From contig NZ_JACIFY010000011.1 of NCBI RefSeq assembly GCF_014197615.1, positions 62,001 through 126,000 of the forward strand: DNA of 64,000 nt, read 5' to 3'. The notes beneath the pieces are model-generated. The model made no database searches and was not told the DNA's origin. It saw only the letters and a program-made list of their open reading frames with translations. Positions 19,707 through 30,412 of this stretch are shown here, one piece after another (within the stretch, counting starts at the first letter, position 1; every line of letters begins with the position of its first letter). This DNA is from Rhizobium esperanzae (GTDB lineage Bacteria; Pseudomonadota; Alphaproteobacteria; Rhizobiales; Rhizobiaceae). A program made the translations under genes and the position numbers.

Positions 19707-19822
19707 AAGGCTTCTCCCGGCGAATCGGCGCGGCGGACCCGCTGCGTTTCCGGCAAAACATGGCGTGCGCCTACCGGGATGGCAAGACTTGGAAGGCGGC
19801 GGGCGGCATTTATACAGCCGGC

Positions 19823-19853
19823 GTTACAAAAATGCCCGCCTTGCGGCGGGCAT
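19823..19853 (-). terminator. terminator of homospermidine synthase
   Basis: ATGCCCGCC (19832-19840), TTGC, GGCGGGCAT (19845-19853) form a 9-bp perfect stem. On the minus strand it is followed by TTTTTG, directly after the stop of the gene at 19875. Confidence 0.85.
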
Positions 19854-19874
19854 CTCAAAGTTGCACTGACAGTC

Positions 19875-21326
19875 TCAGCGAACGAGAATGTTCTTGAACT
19901 GCCAGGGATCCCGAGTGTCGATATCCTCGGGGAAGAGGCCCGGACGGCCGTCGAGCGGGGTCCAGTCGGTATAGTGACCTTCAACCGGGCCGAGATAGGG
20001 CATCTGCACTTCGAGGCAGCGCTTGTAGTCGATTTCGTCGGCCTCGACGATGCCGGCCTTCGGGTTCTCAAGCGCCCAGACCATGCCGGCGAGAACGGCG
20101 GAGGTCACCTGCAGGCCGGTGGCGTTCTGATAGGGCGCGATGCGGCGGGTTTCTTCGAGCGACAGGCGCGAGCCATACCAGTAGGCGTTCTTTTCGTGGC
20201 CGTAGAGCAGGACGCCGAGTTCGTCGATGCCGTCCTCCAATTCGTCCTCGTCGAGAACGTGATGGACGGGCTGGGCCGTGCCGCCATTGCCGAACATCTC
20301 GTGCAGCGACAGCACGGCGTCGTTGGCCGGATGATAGGCATAGTGGCAAGTCGGGCGGAAGGTCACTTCGCCGTCCTTGTCGCGAACCGTGAAGTAGTCG
20401 GCGATCGAGATCGACTCGTTGTGGGTGACGAGGAAGCCGTATTGCGGGCCGGGCGTCGGGCACCAGGTGCGTACGCGGGTGTTGGCGCCCGGCTGCTCCA
20501 GGTAGATCGCCGCCTTGTTGCCCTTCTTGTGCTTCTTGGCGTTCTTCGGCATCCACTCTTCATGCGTGCCCCAGCCGAGTTCGGCCGGCTGCATGCCTTC
20601 GGAGATGAAGCCTTCGACGGACCAGGTATTCCAGAAGACGTTGAGCGGCTTCGGATGCTTGGTGCGCTGGGTGTCGCGTTCGGCAATGTGGACGCCCTTG
20701 ACGCCGAGCTTCTTCATCAGCTTGGCCCAGCCTTCGCGATCGTGCTGGTCCGGTTCCTCGAACTTCAGGCCGGTGTCGTTGGCGAGGTTGACCAGCGCCT
20801 GCTTGACGAACCAGGAGACCATGCCCGGATTGGCGCCGCAGGTGGAAACGGCAGTAGCGCCGCCCGGGTTCTTTGCCTTTTCCTTGCGCACCGTTTCGCG
20901 CAGCGCGTAGTTGGTGCGGTCGGCATTGCTCATGCCCTTGTCGAAATAGAAGCCGAGCCAGGGTTCGACGACGGTATCGACATAGAGCACGTCATGCTTG
21001 CGGCAGAGCTTGATGAGGTCGAGCGAGGAGGTGTCGACCGAGAGGTTGACGCAGAAGCCCTGGCCTTCGCCTTCCGTCAACAGCGGCTTCAGCAGCTCCT
21101 TGTAATTGTCCTTGGTGACATATTCCTTGATGTGGCGAACGCCGTGCTTCTTCAGGATCTCCATGTCGGAGGGCTCTTCGCGCGGGTCGATGACGACCAT
21201 CCGGCTCTTGTCGAATTTGAAATGGCGCTCGATCAGGGGCAGGGTGCCGCGACCGATGGAGCCAAAGCCGATCATCACGATCGGACCGGTGATTTCGGCA
21301 TATACCGGATAGTTCTGTTCCGTCAT
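19875..21326 (-). CDS. hss: homospermidine synthase
   Basis: It makes homospermidine from two putrescines (or spermidine plus putrescine) with NAD+; homospermidine is the main triamine of many rhizobia. The 483-residue length is typical. The Rossmann motif is GPIVMIGFGSIGRGTLPLIE and the saccharopine-dehydrogenase-like core continues through VDTVVEPWLGFYFDKG and STCGANPGMVSWFVKQ. AGGAG stands 6 bases before ATG 21326. The gene is monocistronic with its own terminator and is followed by the omp10 region. Confidence 0.93.
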   Translation of the reverse strand: MTEQNYPVYAEITGPIVMIGFGSIGRGTLPLIERHFKFDKSRMVVIDPREEPSDMEILKKHGVRHIKEYVTKDNYKELLKPLLTEGEGQGFCVNLSVDTSSLDLIKLCRKHDVLYVDTVVEPWLGFYFDKGMSNADRTNYALRETVRKEKAKNPGGATAVSTCGANPGMVSWFVKQALVNLANDTGLKFEEPDQHDREGWAKLMKKLGVKGVHIAERDTQRTKHPKPLNVFWNTWSVEGFISEGMQPAELGWGTHEEWMPKNAKKHKKGNKAAIYLEQPGANTRVRTWCPTPGPQYGFLVTHNESISIADYFTVRDKDGEVTFRPTCHYAYHPANDAVLSLHEMFGNGGTAQPVHHVLDEDELEDGIDELGVLLYGHEKNAYWYGSRLSLEETRRIAPYQNATGLQVTSAVLAGMVWALENPKAGIVEADEIDYKRCLEVQMPYLGPVEGHYTDWTPLDGRPGLFPEDIDTRDPWQFKNILVR

Positions 21327-21500
21327 TCTTTTCTCCTGTGGAAGGGGACGAAGGCGCTCAGCCCGAAGAATTCTTGTGAGATTGCCGCAGAAATTGCGAA
21401 GTGACCGGCTCTAACCATAAAACCGCGTCACAATAAAGAGCGTTGACCGGGAAAGGGTAAATATCGAGCGGACGGTATGTCCGATCGGCTCCCGTAAAAA

Positions 21501-21785
21501 TCAGCGTTTCAGGATTTCCAGCCCTTCGATCGTCGTCGTCACCGCCAGTTCGGTGATGTCGTACTGGGCGACGCCGTGGATGGTGAAGGGATCGGCGGCG
21601 ACATGGGCCTCGATTGCGGCGCGGTCGCCGATCGCTAGGATCGCGCCGCCGGTGCGCGGCACCTTGCGGCCGGAGGCGAGGAACCAGCCCTTGGCATAGC
21701 CCTCCCTTACCCAGGCCATGTGCGGCTCCATGTGCCGGTCGGCTTCGTCATTGGATTTGAGATAGGTGAGGGAGAGAATGAACAT
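21501..21785 (-). CDS. YciI-family protein
   Basis: A 94-residue protein of the YciI/YCII dimeric alpha-beta barrel fold. The family His/Asp-type residues are seen in DRHMEPHMAWVREG, with AAADPFTIHGVAQYDITE-like sequence at the C-terminal half (DPFTIHGVAQYDI). It follows the pabC-like gene by 2 bases and probably belongs to its operon. No reaction can be assigned; YciI-fold proteins include dehydrochlorinase-like enzymes but most are uncharacterised. Confidence 0.85.
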   Translation of the reverse strand: MFILSLTYLKSNDEADRHMEPHMAWVREGYAKGWFLASGRKVPRTGGAILAIGDRAAIEAHVAADPFTIHGVAQYDITELAVTTTIEGLEILKR

Positions 21786-21787
21786 GG

Positions 21788-22417
21788 TCAGTTCCTGGCG
21801 AGGTTGGCGCGGATCAGGCCGCGCAGCGAATTGCCGATATAAACTGTGCCGGCATCGAGATCGGCAAGTGTCAGGCGGCCGACACGGGCTTTGCGCGTGC
21901 AGATGAGTTCGGTTCGCAGCACGCCGGCAAGCAAGCCGCAGGAGATCGGCGGGGTGCGCAGCATGCCGGTCCCGTCATCCAAGAAGATGGAGGTGATGGT
22001 GCCCTCGCAGACATCGCCGCGCTCGTTCAACAGGATGACTTCATCGGCCTCGGCAGTCGCATATTCGGCGCGCGCGGCCTCGTAGACGGCGCGACGCGTG
22101 GTTTTGACGCGCAACAGCCTGTCGGCGGAATTCAGCCGCGTCTCGGCGAGGCGTACGGTCCAGGTGGAATCCGGCGCCAGGGGCACGAAGGCAGCGCTCG
22201 TCACCGCGATGCGGCCTTGCGCGTCGAAGGTCAGGCGGACACGCAGCGGGCCGGCAGCACCTGCAACGGCTTCTTCGAGTTTTGCCACAGCGTCGACCGG
22301 TTGCGGGAAACCAAGACGGCGGGCGGAGCGGGAAAGCCGGGCGACATGCAGCCGCAGGCGAATAAAGCCTTCGCCGGGCTGCCAGCGCAGCGTCTCGATC
22401 AGCGAAAAATCGATCAT
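21788..22417 (-). CDS. aminotransferase class IV, aminodeoxychorismate lyase-like
   Basis: A 209-residue PLP enzyme expected to split 4-amino-4-deoxychorismate into p-aminobenzoate and pyruvate. The PLP-binding Lys lies in RLLRVKTTRRAVYEAA and the class IV signature in DEVILLNERGDVCEGTITSI. I chose ATG 22417 because it overlaps the pabB stop as ATGA (22414-22417); the longer frame runs inside pabB. It is shorter than E. coli PabC (about 270), as usual for the rhizobial form. Context with pabB supports the folate-branch role. Confidence 0.87.
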   Translation of the reverse strand: MIDFSLIETLRWQPGEGFIRLRLHVARLSRSARRLGFPQPVDAVAKLEEAVAGAAGPLRVRLTFDAQGRIAVTSAAFVPLAPDSTWTVRLAETRLNSADRLLRVKTTRRAVYEAARAEYATAEADEVILLNERGDVCEGTITSIFLDDGTGMLRTPPISCGLLAGVLRTELICTRKARVGRLTLADLDAGTVYIGNSLRGLIRANLARN

Positions 22418-23568
22418 CGTGCGATCCATTGGTCGCCGACGGCGAAGCGGGCCTTGAGCAGGCACTCCTCATATTCGGCCTCGGCGGTGGAATCGAAGAC
22501 GATGCCGCCGCCGACGTTGAAGACGGCCCTGCCGCCTTCGAAAAGCGTGATGGTACGGATGGCAACGGAAAACCGCATGGCGCCGGTGGGCGAAATCATG
22601 CCGATCGCGCCGCAATAGGCATCGCGCGGGACATCCTCGAGTGCATGGAGGATTTCCATCGCCCGGATCTTCGGCGCACCGGTGATCGAGCCGCAGGGAA
22701 AGAGGGCGGAAAAGATGTCGCGGATCGAAAGGCCGGGGCGCAACCTTGCCTGTACATGGCTCACCATCTGGTGGACGGTCGGATAGGTTTCGATGTCGAA
22801 GAGTTTCGGGACGTCGAGCGTGCCGACCTCGGTGATGCGGGAAATATCGTTGCGCAGGAGATCGACGATCATGCGGTTTTCGGCCTGCGTTTTGATATCG
22901 CTGCGCATGGCCTCGATGATTTCGGCATCCTCAGTGGCGGTGGCGCCGCGTTTTGCCGTGCCTTTCATCGGATGGGTCTCGATCCAGCCGTCTTCATCGG
23001 TGCGGAAGAAGAGTTCGGGCGATCGCGACAGGATGACCGGGCCGCCGAGATCGACGAGCGCGCCGTATTTAACCGGCTGGCGTTCGATCAGCGACCAGAA
23101 GGCGGCTCGGGGATCGCCGTTCCAGCGGGCCTCGACCGGCATGGTGAGGTTGGCCTGATAGGCGTCGCCGAGCCGCAGATGGTCGTGAAGGCGGTCGAAG
23201 CGCTCTTTATATAGAGGGAAATCCCAGGCCGCTTTCGGGGCAGTGAGGAATTCCTCGTTTTCAAGGCGCTGTTTCGGTCGGGCGAGCGGGTGCGTGTCCG
23301 GCTGCGGAGCGTCGAAGACGCCGAAACAGAGGAGCGGGGTTTCGCGGTCTTCACCGGCAAAGGCAGCGAGTTTTTCCTCGAAGAAATATCCGGCCTCGTA
23401 GGCGATGTAGCCGGCAAGCCATTTGCCCCGCGCCTTGGCCTCTTCCATTCGGATAAGGCCGGCGAAGAATTCGGAGCGCGTCCGGGCGACGATGATCTCA
23501 GCCGGCTCGGCGAAAAGCATCACCTCGTCGGTCGTGTCGTCGCGAAAGAGGATATAGGGGGCAGACAT
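22414..23568 (-). CDS. pabB: aminodeoxychorismate synthase component I
   Basis: A 384-residue chorismate-binding enzyme that aminates chorismate to 4-amino-4-deoxychorismate. The C-terminal part carries the signatures ETHPMKGTAKRGATA, VDLLRNDISRI and FPCGSITGAPKIRAMEI. The N-terminal half is short relative to E. coli PabB, as in other single-gene alphaproteobacterial versions. No pabA (glutaminase) lies nearby. It leads a pabB-pabC-yciI operon; the upstream ribosome site is weak. Confidence 0.92.
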   Translation of the reverse strand: MSAPYILFRDDTTDEVMLFAEPAEIIVARTRSEFFAGLIRMEEAKARGKWLAGYIAYEAGYFFEEKLAAFAGEDRETPLLCFGVFDAPQPDTHPLARPKQRLENEEFLTAPKAAWDFPLYKERFDRLHDHLRLGDAYQANLTMPVEARWNGDPRAAFWSLIERQPVKYGALVDLGGPVILSRSPELFFRTDEDGWIETHPMKGTAKRGATATEDAEIIEAMRSDIKTQAENRMIVDLLRNDISRITEVGTLDVPKLFDIETYPTVHQMVSHVQARLRPGLSIRDIFSALFPCGSITGAPKIRAMEILHALEDVPRDAYCGAIGMISPTGAMRFSVAIRTITLFEGGRAVFNVGGGIVFDSTAEAEYEECLLKARFAVGDQWIAR

Positions 23569-23914
23569 TGTTCGCTGTTATCCGACACTTGCGACGGTTT
23601 TGTTCTCTGCGATGCCGGACGACTCGAAGCCTGTGGTTTTGCTGCGGTAGGCCGACTCTGGGGCTACATCCACTTTCCTCATTCCTGTGCTCGTCACAGG
23701 AATCGAGCCAGGGCGCGTCTGCGCCGTGAATGACTCATTTCCGGCACCTAAAAAGTCTCCCGCGCCCAAGGACTTGGGCGCGCTGGATTCTTGTGACGAG
23801 CACAGGAATGAGGGAGAGGGAGCTGCGGTCATGGTTCCTCGTGGACGTTGCAGAATGCCGCTGGCGGATCAACAGCCCACCATGCGATTCGCTCTTTCTG
23901 GCCTTAGCTGAGCC
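23569..23914. other. 346-base gene-free region between pepF and pabB
   Basis: This gap lies upstream of pabB and downstream of pepF, both on the minus strand. It holds a 137-base palindromic repeat element (23677-23813), described separately. I saw no convincing ORF in either strand. The pabB promoter should lie between 23569 and about 23670. Confidence 0.6.
23677..23813. repeat. dispersed-type palindromic intergenic element
   Basis: A 28-base left arm (23677-23704, starting CCTCATTCCTGTGCTCG) is repeated in inverted form at 23786-23813 with one mismatch. Inside it, CGCGCCCAAG-GA-CTTGGGCGCG (23761-23782) is a second perfect palindrome, and GGCGCGTCTGCGCC (23711-23724) a smaller one. The arrangement resembles the mosaic palindromic elements scattered through Rhizobium genomes (RIME-like), which is recall, not a search. 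In RNA it would fold into a long branched hairpin. It has no coding capacity. Confidence 0.8.
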
Positions 23915-25768
23915 TTACGCCCTATCCAAAGCTTCCAACTCATCGATTAGCCCTTCGATCATCGACAGGCCCTGGCTCCAGAACGACGGATTGGTGGCGT
24001 CGAGGCCGAAAGGCTTCAGGAGATCCGAGTGATGCTTGGTGCCGCCGGCCTTCAAGAGCTCGAAATACTTCTCCTGGAAGCCTTTCTCGGCCTTCTGGTA
24101 GACGGCATAGAGCGAATTCACCAGGCAATCGCCGAAGGCATAGGCGTAGACATAGAAGGGCGAGTGGATGAAGTGGGGGATATAGGCCCAATAAGTCTCA
24201 TAGCCCTCGGAAATGTTGATCGCCGGCCCCAAACTTTCCGACTGGACGGAGAGCCAGAGTTCGCCGATGTCGTCGGCGGTGAGTTCGCCTGCCTTGCGGG
24301 CGGTGTGCAGCTTGCGCTCGAATTCGTAGAAGGCGATTTGGCGCACGACCGTGTTGATCATGTCCTCGACCTTCTGGGCGAGCATCGCCTTGCGCTCGCG
24401 CTTGTCGCTGGTCTTTTCCAGAAGGGCGCGGAAGGTCAGCATCTCGCCGAAGACGGAAGCGGTTTCGGCAAGTGTCAGCGGCGTCTGGCACATCAGCGCC
24501 CCTTGCGCGCCGGCGAGAACCTGATGCACGCCATGGCCGAGCTCATGGGCGAGCGTCATCACGTCGCGCGGCTTGCCCATGTAGTTGACGAGCACGTAGG
24601 GGTGGGCGGAGGGAACCGTCGGATGGGCGAAGGCGCCGGGCGCCTTGCCGGGGCGCACCGGGGCGTCGATCCACTGCTCGTCGAAGAAGCGCCTGGCAAT
24701 ATCAGCCATCTCGGGGGCGAAATTGCCGTAGGCCGAAAGCACCGTATCCTTCGCCTCGGGCCAGGGGATGATGGCGCTGGAGGTTTCCGGAAGAGGCGCG
24801 TTACGGTCCCAGAAATTCATCTGCTCCATGCCGAGCCACTTCGCCTTCATTTTATAATAGCGATGTGAAAGGCGGGGGTAGGCTTCACGGACGGCTGCTG
24901 CGAGCGCATCGACGACCTCGCGCTCGACGCGGTTTGCCAGGTGCCGGGAGTCGGCGATGTCTTCGAAGCCGCGCCAGCGGTCGGCGATCTCCTTGTCCTT
25001 GGCAAGCGTGTTGGTGATCAGCGTGAAGGTGCGGATATTGGCCTTGAAGGTTTCGGCAAGCGCCATGGCCGCTTTGCGGCGGACTTCCGGATCCTTTTCC
25101 TGCAGCCGGTTCAGCGCCACTTCGAGCGGCACTTTCTCGCCGTCGATCTCGTAGCGAAGTTCCGCCATGGTTTCATCGAAGAGGCGGTTGAAGGCGGCGG
25201 CCGATGTCATCGACTTTTCGAGGAAGAGTTGTTCCAGCCGGTCGTCGAGCTGGTAGGGCTTGTCTTTCCTGAGGTCGATGAGCCAGGGGCGGTAATGTCC
25301 CGCAGCGGGATCATTGTCCATGCAGGCATCGATCACCGCGTCGTCGATGCGGTTCAGTTCGAGCGCGAAGAACAGCAGGTGACCGGAAAATTCGGTGATC
25401 TTGGCCTGTACGTCGCCGTAGAGCTTGCCGTTCGCCGGATTGGTGGTGTCGGAGAAATAGGTCAGGCCGGCGAAGGAGCCGAGGCGGCCGATGATATCAT
25501 CCAGCGCCTCATATTCCTTCAGTGCGGCGCCGATGCCATCGGCGCCGGTCTTCGTTGCCGCGTCGGCGAGTTTGCCTTTCCATTTTTCTTCGAAGGCGAT
25601 CGCTGATTTGCCGGCCTTTTCGATATCGGCGACGAAGGCGGTCGAGGTGGCGGAGGGATAAAGGTCCTGCAGCTTCCAGACCGGCAGATCGCCGAGCGCC
25701 GGATCGGCGGCGCCAGCCGGCGCTGCTGGCGACAAATGAAGGCCGGCGTGCGGGAGCTTGATTTTCAT
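23915..25768 (-). CDS. pepF: M3-family oligoendopeptidase F
   Basis: A 617-residue cytoplasmic zinc metallopeptidase that degrades short peptides. The zinc motif HExxH is in MTLAHELGHGVHQ, and the downstream Glu ligand is expected in TASVFGEMLTF. The oligoendopeptidase family core continues to the C-terminus (SLGPAINISEGYETYWAYI; FYVYAYAFGDCLVNSLYAVY). I chose ATG 25768, which gives the usual length; a longer frame adds 40 residues without similarity. It is divergent from the sigma-54 regulator gene. Confidence 0.93.
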   Translation of the reverse strand: MKIKLPHAGLHLSPAAPAGAADPALGDLPVWKLQDLYPSATSTAFVADIEKAGKSAIAFEEKWKGKLADAATKTGADGIGAALKEYEALDDIIGRLGSFAGLTYFSDTTNPANGKLYGDVQAKITEFSGHLLFFALELNRIDDAVIDACMDNDPAAGHYRPWLIDLRKDKPYQLDDRLEQLFLEKSMTSAAAFNRLFDETMAELRYEIDGEKVPLEVALNRLQEKDPEVRRKAAMALAETFKANIRTFTLITNTLAKDKEIADRWRGFEDIADSRHLANRVEREVVDALAAAVREAYPRLSHRYYKMKAKWLGMEQMNFWDRNAPLPETSSAIIPWPEAKDTVLSAYGNFAPEMADIARRFFDEQWIDAPVRPGKAPGAFAHPTVPSAHPYVLVNYMGKPRDVMTLAHELGHGVHQVLAGAQGALMCQTPLTLAETASVFGEMLTFRALLEKTSDKRERKAMLAQKVEDMINTVVRQIAFYEFERKLHTARKAGELTADDIGELWLSVQSESLGPAINISEGYETYWAYIPHFIHSPFYVYAYAFGDCLVNSLYAVYQKAEKGFQEKYFELLKAGGTKHHSDLLKPFGLDATNPSFWSQGLSMIEGLIDELEALDRA

Positions 25769-25976
25769 GGGCGCAATTCCTCTCCACTTTAATAACAGGT
25801 CTGTTTGAATAGGCGTGAGAAGGTCTCGTATCAAGGGTCTTTCAGCGCATGAAAGGCGTCGCTTCGGCACGAAAACGACCCGTTGCAATCGTTAAAATGC
25901 AATTATTTCTCAAAACTGGATGTTCAAGCCTTTCTGCCAGAGTGCGCTCCAGGGTTTCGCATGAAGTGGAGCGACA
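25769..25976. promoter_or_regulatory. divergent region pepF / sigma-54 regulator
   Basis: This 208-base gap separates two divergent genes. The segment around 25888-25925 is AT-rich (GTTAAAATGCAATTATTTC) and is the likeliest promoter for the response regulator. GGAG lies 5 bases before ATG 25977. No GG-N10-GC sigma-54 promoter was found here. Confidence 0.4.
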
Positions 25977-27521
<1,545 letters not shown>

Positions 27522-27699
27522 GCGCATTTTATTAAGACTAAGGCAACCACGATTTGTTACTGATCATAAACCACTTGTTAGTGGCTCGTTCACTATGTAA
27601 AGAAAAGGTTGATCATGTGTGGCATTTTTGCCATCGTGTGACCGCATTTGACAGTCATCTGGGACAGTACGGGACATTGTCTGTCTGACGGGGATCGAG

Positions 27700-29544
27700 T
27701 TGCCGAATCTGAATGGGAATTCCAAGCCTTCGCGCTTGAGCTGGCGTTCTTTGTGCGCCGACATCTGCGGAAAGGCAGTTAGGACGGCGGCGGCCGCCCT
27801 TCTTGCGCTCGCGGTTTCCTCGCCGGTATTCGTCAGTACACCTTCCCAGGCAGCGGGCGACACCCGCAGCCTCAAGCTCTATTTCATCCATACCGGCGAA
27901 AAAGCCGTCATCACCTACAAGCGCAACGGCAAGTTCGACCCCAAGGGTCTGGAGCAGCTGAACCGCTTCCTCCGCGACTGGCGCAAGAACCAGCCGACGA
28001 AGATGGATCCGCGCCTGTTCGACCTGATCTGGGAAGTTTATCGTCAGAGCGGCTCAAAGGATTACATCAACGTCGTCTGCGGTTTCCGTTCGCCCGGAAC
28101 CAACGAGATGCTGCGCGGCCGCTCGCGTAACTCAGGCGTCGCCGAAAAGAGCCAGCACATGCTCGGCAAGGCGATGGATTTCTTCATCCCCGACGTCAAG
28201 CTGGCGACGCTGCGCGGCATCGGCATGAAGATGCAGGTCGGCGGCGTCGGCTTCTACCCGAAATCGGGTTCGCCCTTCGTGCACATGGATGTCGGCGGCG
28301 TTCGCGCCTGGCCGCGCATGAGCCGCGACGAGCTCGTCCGGCTTTTCCCGAACGGCAACACCATTCATATTCCGGCCGACGGCAAGCCGCTGCCGGGCTA
28401 TCAGCAGGCGATGGCCGATTACAAGCGCCGTGTCAGCGGCACGCAGATCGAGATCGCCAGCGCGTCCGAATCGGCGCCGAAGCATAAGACGCTGTTCGAA
28501 GCACTCTTCGGCGGCGGGGCGGACGAGCAGGAAGACGAGAGCGACGATTCGACGCCTGTCGCCGTTGCCAAGGCAACGCCGCCGAAGGCCGAGCCCGCGC
28601 CTGCCGAACCGCAGCAGCAGACCGAAGTTGCCGATGTGAACGCACCGGTGCCGCAGGTTCGCCCGGCTTTCAGCAACCAGCCGGCCGGCAGCGAAATGGC
28701 GAGCGCACTGGTAGCGCCGTCTTCGGGTAATGCCGCGCAACAGGCTCTTGCCGCAGCGCTTCCGGCCGATCAGGCCCAGCCGCAGCAATTTGCCGATCTC
28801 AGCGGCTACAGTATTCCGGTTCCCTCGCTTCTCGGCCAGCGCCGCGCACCCGGCGACGCCGAACTTGCCTCAGCCGATCCCAGCATGCTGACGGGCGCGG
28901 GGATGCCGGTTCCGACGCCGATCGAACGCCCCGCCGTTGCCGAGAACCTTCTTGCCGCGGCCGATGCCGATCCGGAAGCCGAGGCCGACGAAGCCGATCA
29001 GGACGCGCTGTCTCCCGCGGTTGCCGAAGCGCTCGACCAGCAGAACAAGGGTGTCGAAAACCAGGTCGCCTCGCACGCGCCTGAGATGACGGTAGAGCAG
29101 GCGATCAACGCCGCGATGCCGCAAAAGACGCCTGCCGCAAAACCGCCGCTTGAGCTCGCAGCTCTGGCGCCGACCAAATCGGCAAGCTTTGGCGACGGCT
29201 TCGACGAACCGGCGGCCGAAAGTGCCGTAGCTCAGGGCCTGCCTGCCAAGGGAGGCCGCCCGACGCAGAAGGAGGCCGCCGCAGCCGATGCCAGCCGCAC
29301 GACGGTCCGTACCGAGCCGAAGCTGACGCAAAAGATGATCTCGCAGTGGGCGCTCACCAATGCCCGTCTCGAAATGGCCTCCAAGCAGGTCAAGGCGCCG
29401 CGTTTCGTCAGCCAGACGATGCGCGCCCAGCCGACCGCGGTCTATGCCGAGGGCTTCAACGTCAAGACAGCTTCGGTCGACCCCGCCCGCTTCAGCGGTA
29501 CGGCCGTCAATTTCATGGAAGTACGCAAGTTCAACACGAACTGA
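27700..29544 (+). CDS. DUF882 (YcbK-like, M15 peptidase fold) exported protein
   Basis: A 614-residue protein starting at TTG 27700, with GGGG nine bases upstream; no ATG fits the frame before the domain. The signal peptide is followed by a DUF882 domain (about residues 60-250). The metallopeptidase-like zinc ligands are visible as EKSQHMLGKAMDF (H-x6-D) and SPFVHMDVGGVRAW. This fold includes LD- and DD-carboxypeptidases that trim peptidoglycan. The C-terminal 350 residues are low complexity, rich in Ala, Pro, Gln and Glu, with no recognised domain. It stands alone and ends at a strong terminator. Confidence 0.88.
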   Translation: MPNLNGNSKPSRLSWRSLCADICGKAVRTAAAALLALAVSSPVFVSTPSQAAGDTRSLKLYFIHTGEKAVITYKRNGKFDPKGLEQLNRFLRDWRKNQPTKMDPRLFDLIWEVYRQSGSKDYINVVCGFRSPGTNEMLRGRSRNSGVAEKSQHMLGKAMDFFIPDVKLATLRGIGMKMQVGGVGFYPKSGSPFVHMDVGGVRAWPRMSRDELVRLFPNGNTIHIPADGKPLPGYQQAMADYKRRVSGTQIEIASASESAPKHKTLFEALFGGGADEQEDESDDSTPVAVAKATPPKAEPAPAEPQQQTEVADVNAPVPQVRPAFSNQPAGSEMASALVAPSSGNAAQQALAAALPADQAQPQQFADLSGYSIPVPSLLGQRRAPGDAELASADPSMLTGAGMPVPTPIERPAVAENLLAAADADPEAEADEADQDALSPAVAEALDQQNKGVENQVASHAPEMTVEQAINAAMPQKTPAAKPPLELAALAPTKSASFGDGFDEPAAESAVAQGLPAKGGRPTQKEAAAADASRTTVRTEPKLTQKMISQWALTNARLEMASKQVKAPRFVSQTMRAQPTAVYAEGFNVKTASVDPARFSGTAVNFMEVRKFNTN

Positions 29545-29566
29545 GCCGGCCGATCATAAAATAGCG

Positions 29567-29600
29567 AAAACCGCCGGAGTGATCCGGCGGTTTTTCTTTT
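29567..29600 (+). terminator. terminator of the DUF882 gene
   Basis: AAAACCGCCGGA (29567-29578), GTGA, TCCGGCGGTTTT (29583-29594) form a 12-bp perfect stem that runs into TTTTTCTTTT. Confidence 0.93.
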
Positions 29601-29650
29601 GGCCGCTTCGAACCGGGCGACGTGGCCGTCTGGCCAGGCACGTTCCATGC

Positions 29651-29683
29651 AAAAGAAAAGCCGCCGGATCGCTCCAGCGGCTT
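29651..29683 (-). terminator. terminator of the gapR transcript
   Basis: On the minus strand AAGCCGCTGGA pairs with TCCGGCGGCTT with one mismatch, followed by TTCTTTT. It lies just past the gapR stop (29709) and faces the DUF882 terminator, so the two transcripts are ended by back-to-back hairpins. Confidence 0.85.
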
Positions 29684-29708
29684 GGTCGACATCGGTATGT
29701 CAGGCCGA

Positions 29709-29972
29709 TCAGCCTTCCGGCGGCGATTCGATCATGCCGAGTGCGTGCAGGTAGGTGTCGAGGATGGCTTCCTCTTCCATGCGCTCCTGCTCGTCCTTCT
29801 TGCGCAACGCCACGACCTTCTTCAGGATCTTGGTGTCGAAGCCCATTCCCTTGGCTTCGCCATAGACGTCCTTGATGTCGTCGGCGATGGTCTTCTTTTC
29901 TTCTTCCAGCCGTTCAATGCGCTCGATGAAAGCGCGAAGCTGGTCGCGGGCGACGCCATGAGCATCAGACAT
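29709..29972 (-). CDS. gapR: GapR-like nucleoid protein (DUF2312)
   Basis: An 87-residue DUF2312/UPF0335 protein. The Caulobacter member GapR coats overtwisted DNA ahead of forks and RNA polymerase and helps topoisomerases. The whole protein is a helical, charged coiled coil: [20 protein letters not shown], then [20 protein letters not shown] and [18 protein letters not shown] 29972 has AGGAG 6 bases upstream; a longer frame is not needed. It is followed by DUF1244 on the same strand 90 bases upstream. Confidence 0.92.
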   Translation of the reverse strand: MSDAHGVARDQLRAFIERIERLEEEKKTIADDIKDVYGEAKGMGFDTKILKKVVALRKKDEQERMEEEAILDTYLHALGMIESPPEG

Positions 29973-30061
29973 CGTGTTCTCCTGATTGGGATGGTCAATT
30001 TTGAATGCACGTGACTGCCGCGAAGCGGCGTCACGGTCAAGCCTGTTGTCGGTCAACCAGG

Positions 30062-30367
30062 CTATTTGTGTGGGTTGTTCAGTTCAAAAGCTGCCTTTTG
30101 CACAGGCGAGGCCTCGTTCTGATGAAGATTCTTCCAGTCTTCATAAGGCATGCCATAGACCATTTCGCGCGATTCGTCCCTGGTAACGGCGACACCTTCG
30201 GCCTCGGCCGCTTCGCGGTACCAGTTCGACAGGCAGTTGCGGCAGAAGCCGGCCAGGTTCATCAGGTCGATGTTCTGAACATCGCTGCGTTCGCGAAGAT
30301 GGGCGATGAGGCGGCGGAAGGCGGCGGCCTCGAATTCGGTCTGCTGCTCCTTGCTGATCTCGGTCAT
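30062..30367 (-). CDS. DUF1244 protein
   Basis: A 101-residue protein of the DUF1244 family (small helical proteins found in most alphaproteobacteria). The recognisable core is [20 protein letters not shown], followed by [15 protein letters not shown] with two Cys residues, and [16 protein letters not shown] lies 6 bases before ATG 30367. The function is unknown. It precedes gapR in the same direction. Confidence 0.88.
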   Translation of the reverse strand: MTEISKEQQTEFEAAAFRRLIAHLRERSDVQNIDLMNLAGFCRNCLSNWYREAAEAEGVAVTRDESREMVYGMPYEDWKNLHQNEASPVQKAAFELNNPHK

Positions 30368-30412
30368 CTCGCTTTCCTTTCTTTCAATGGGGCCTTTCTA
30401 GGACCTTGCAAA

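Noticed and set aside
18834..21404. An 856-residue open frame on the plus strand
   Set aside because: It is antisense to the Omp10, small-membrane-protein and homospermidine synthase genes, all with clear family motifs. No plus-strand ribosome site or domain is seen.
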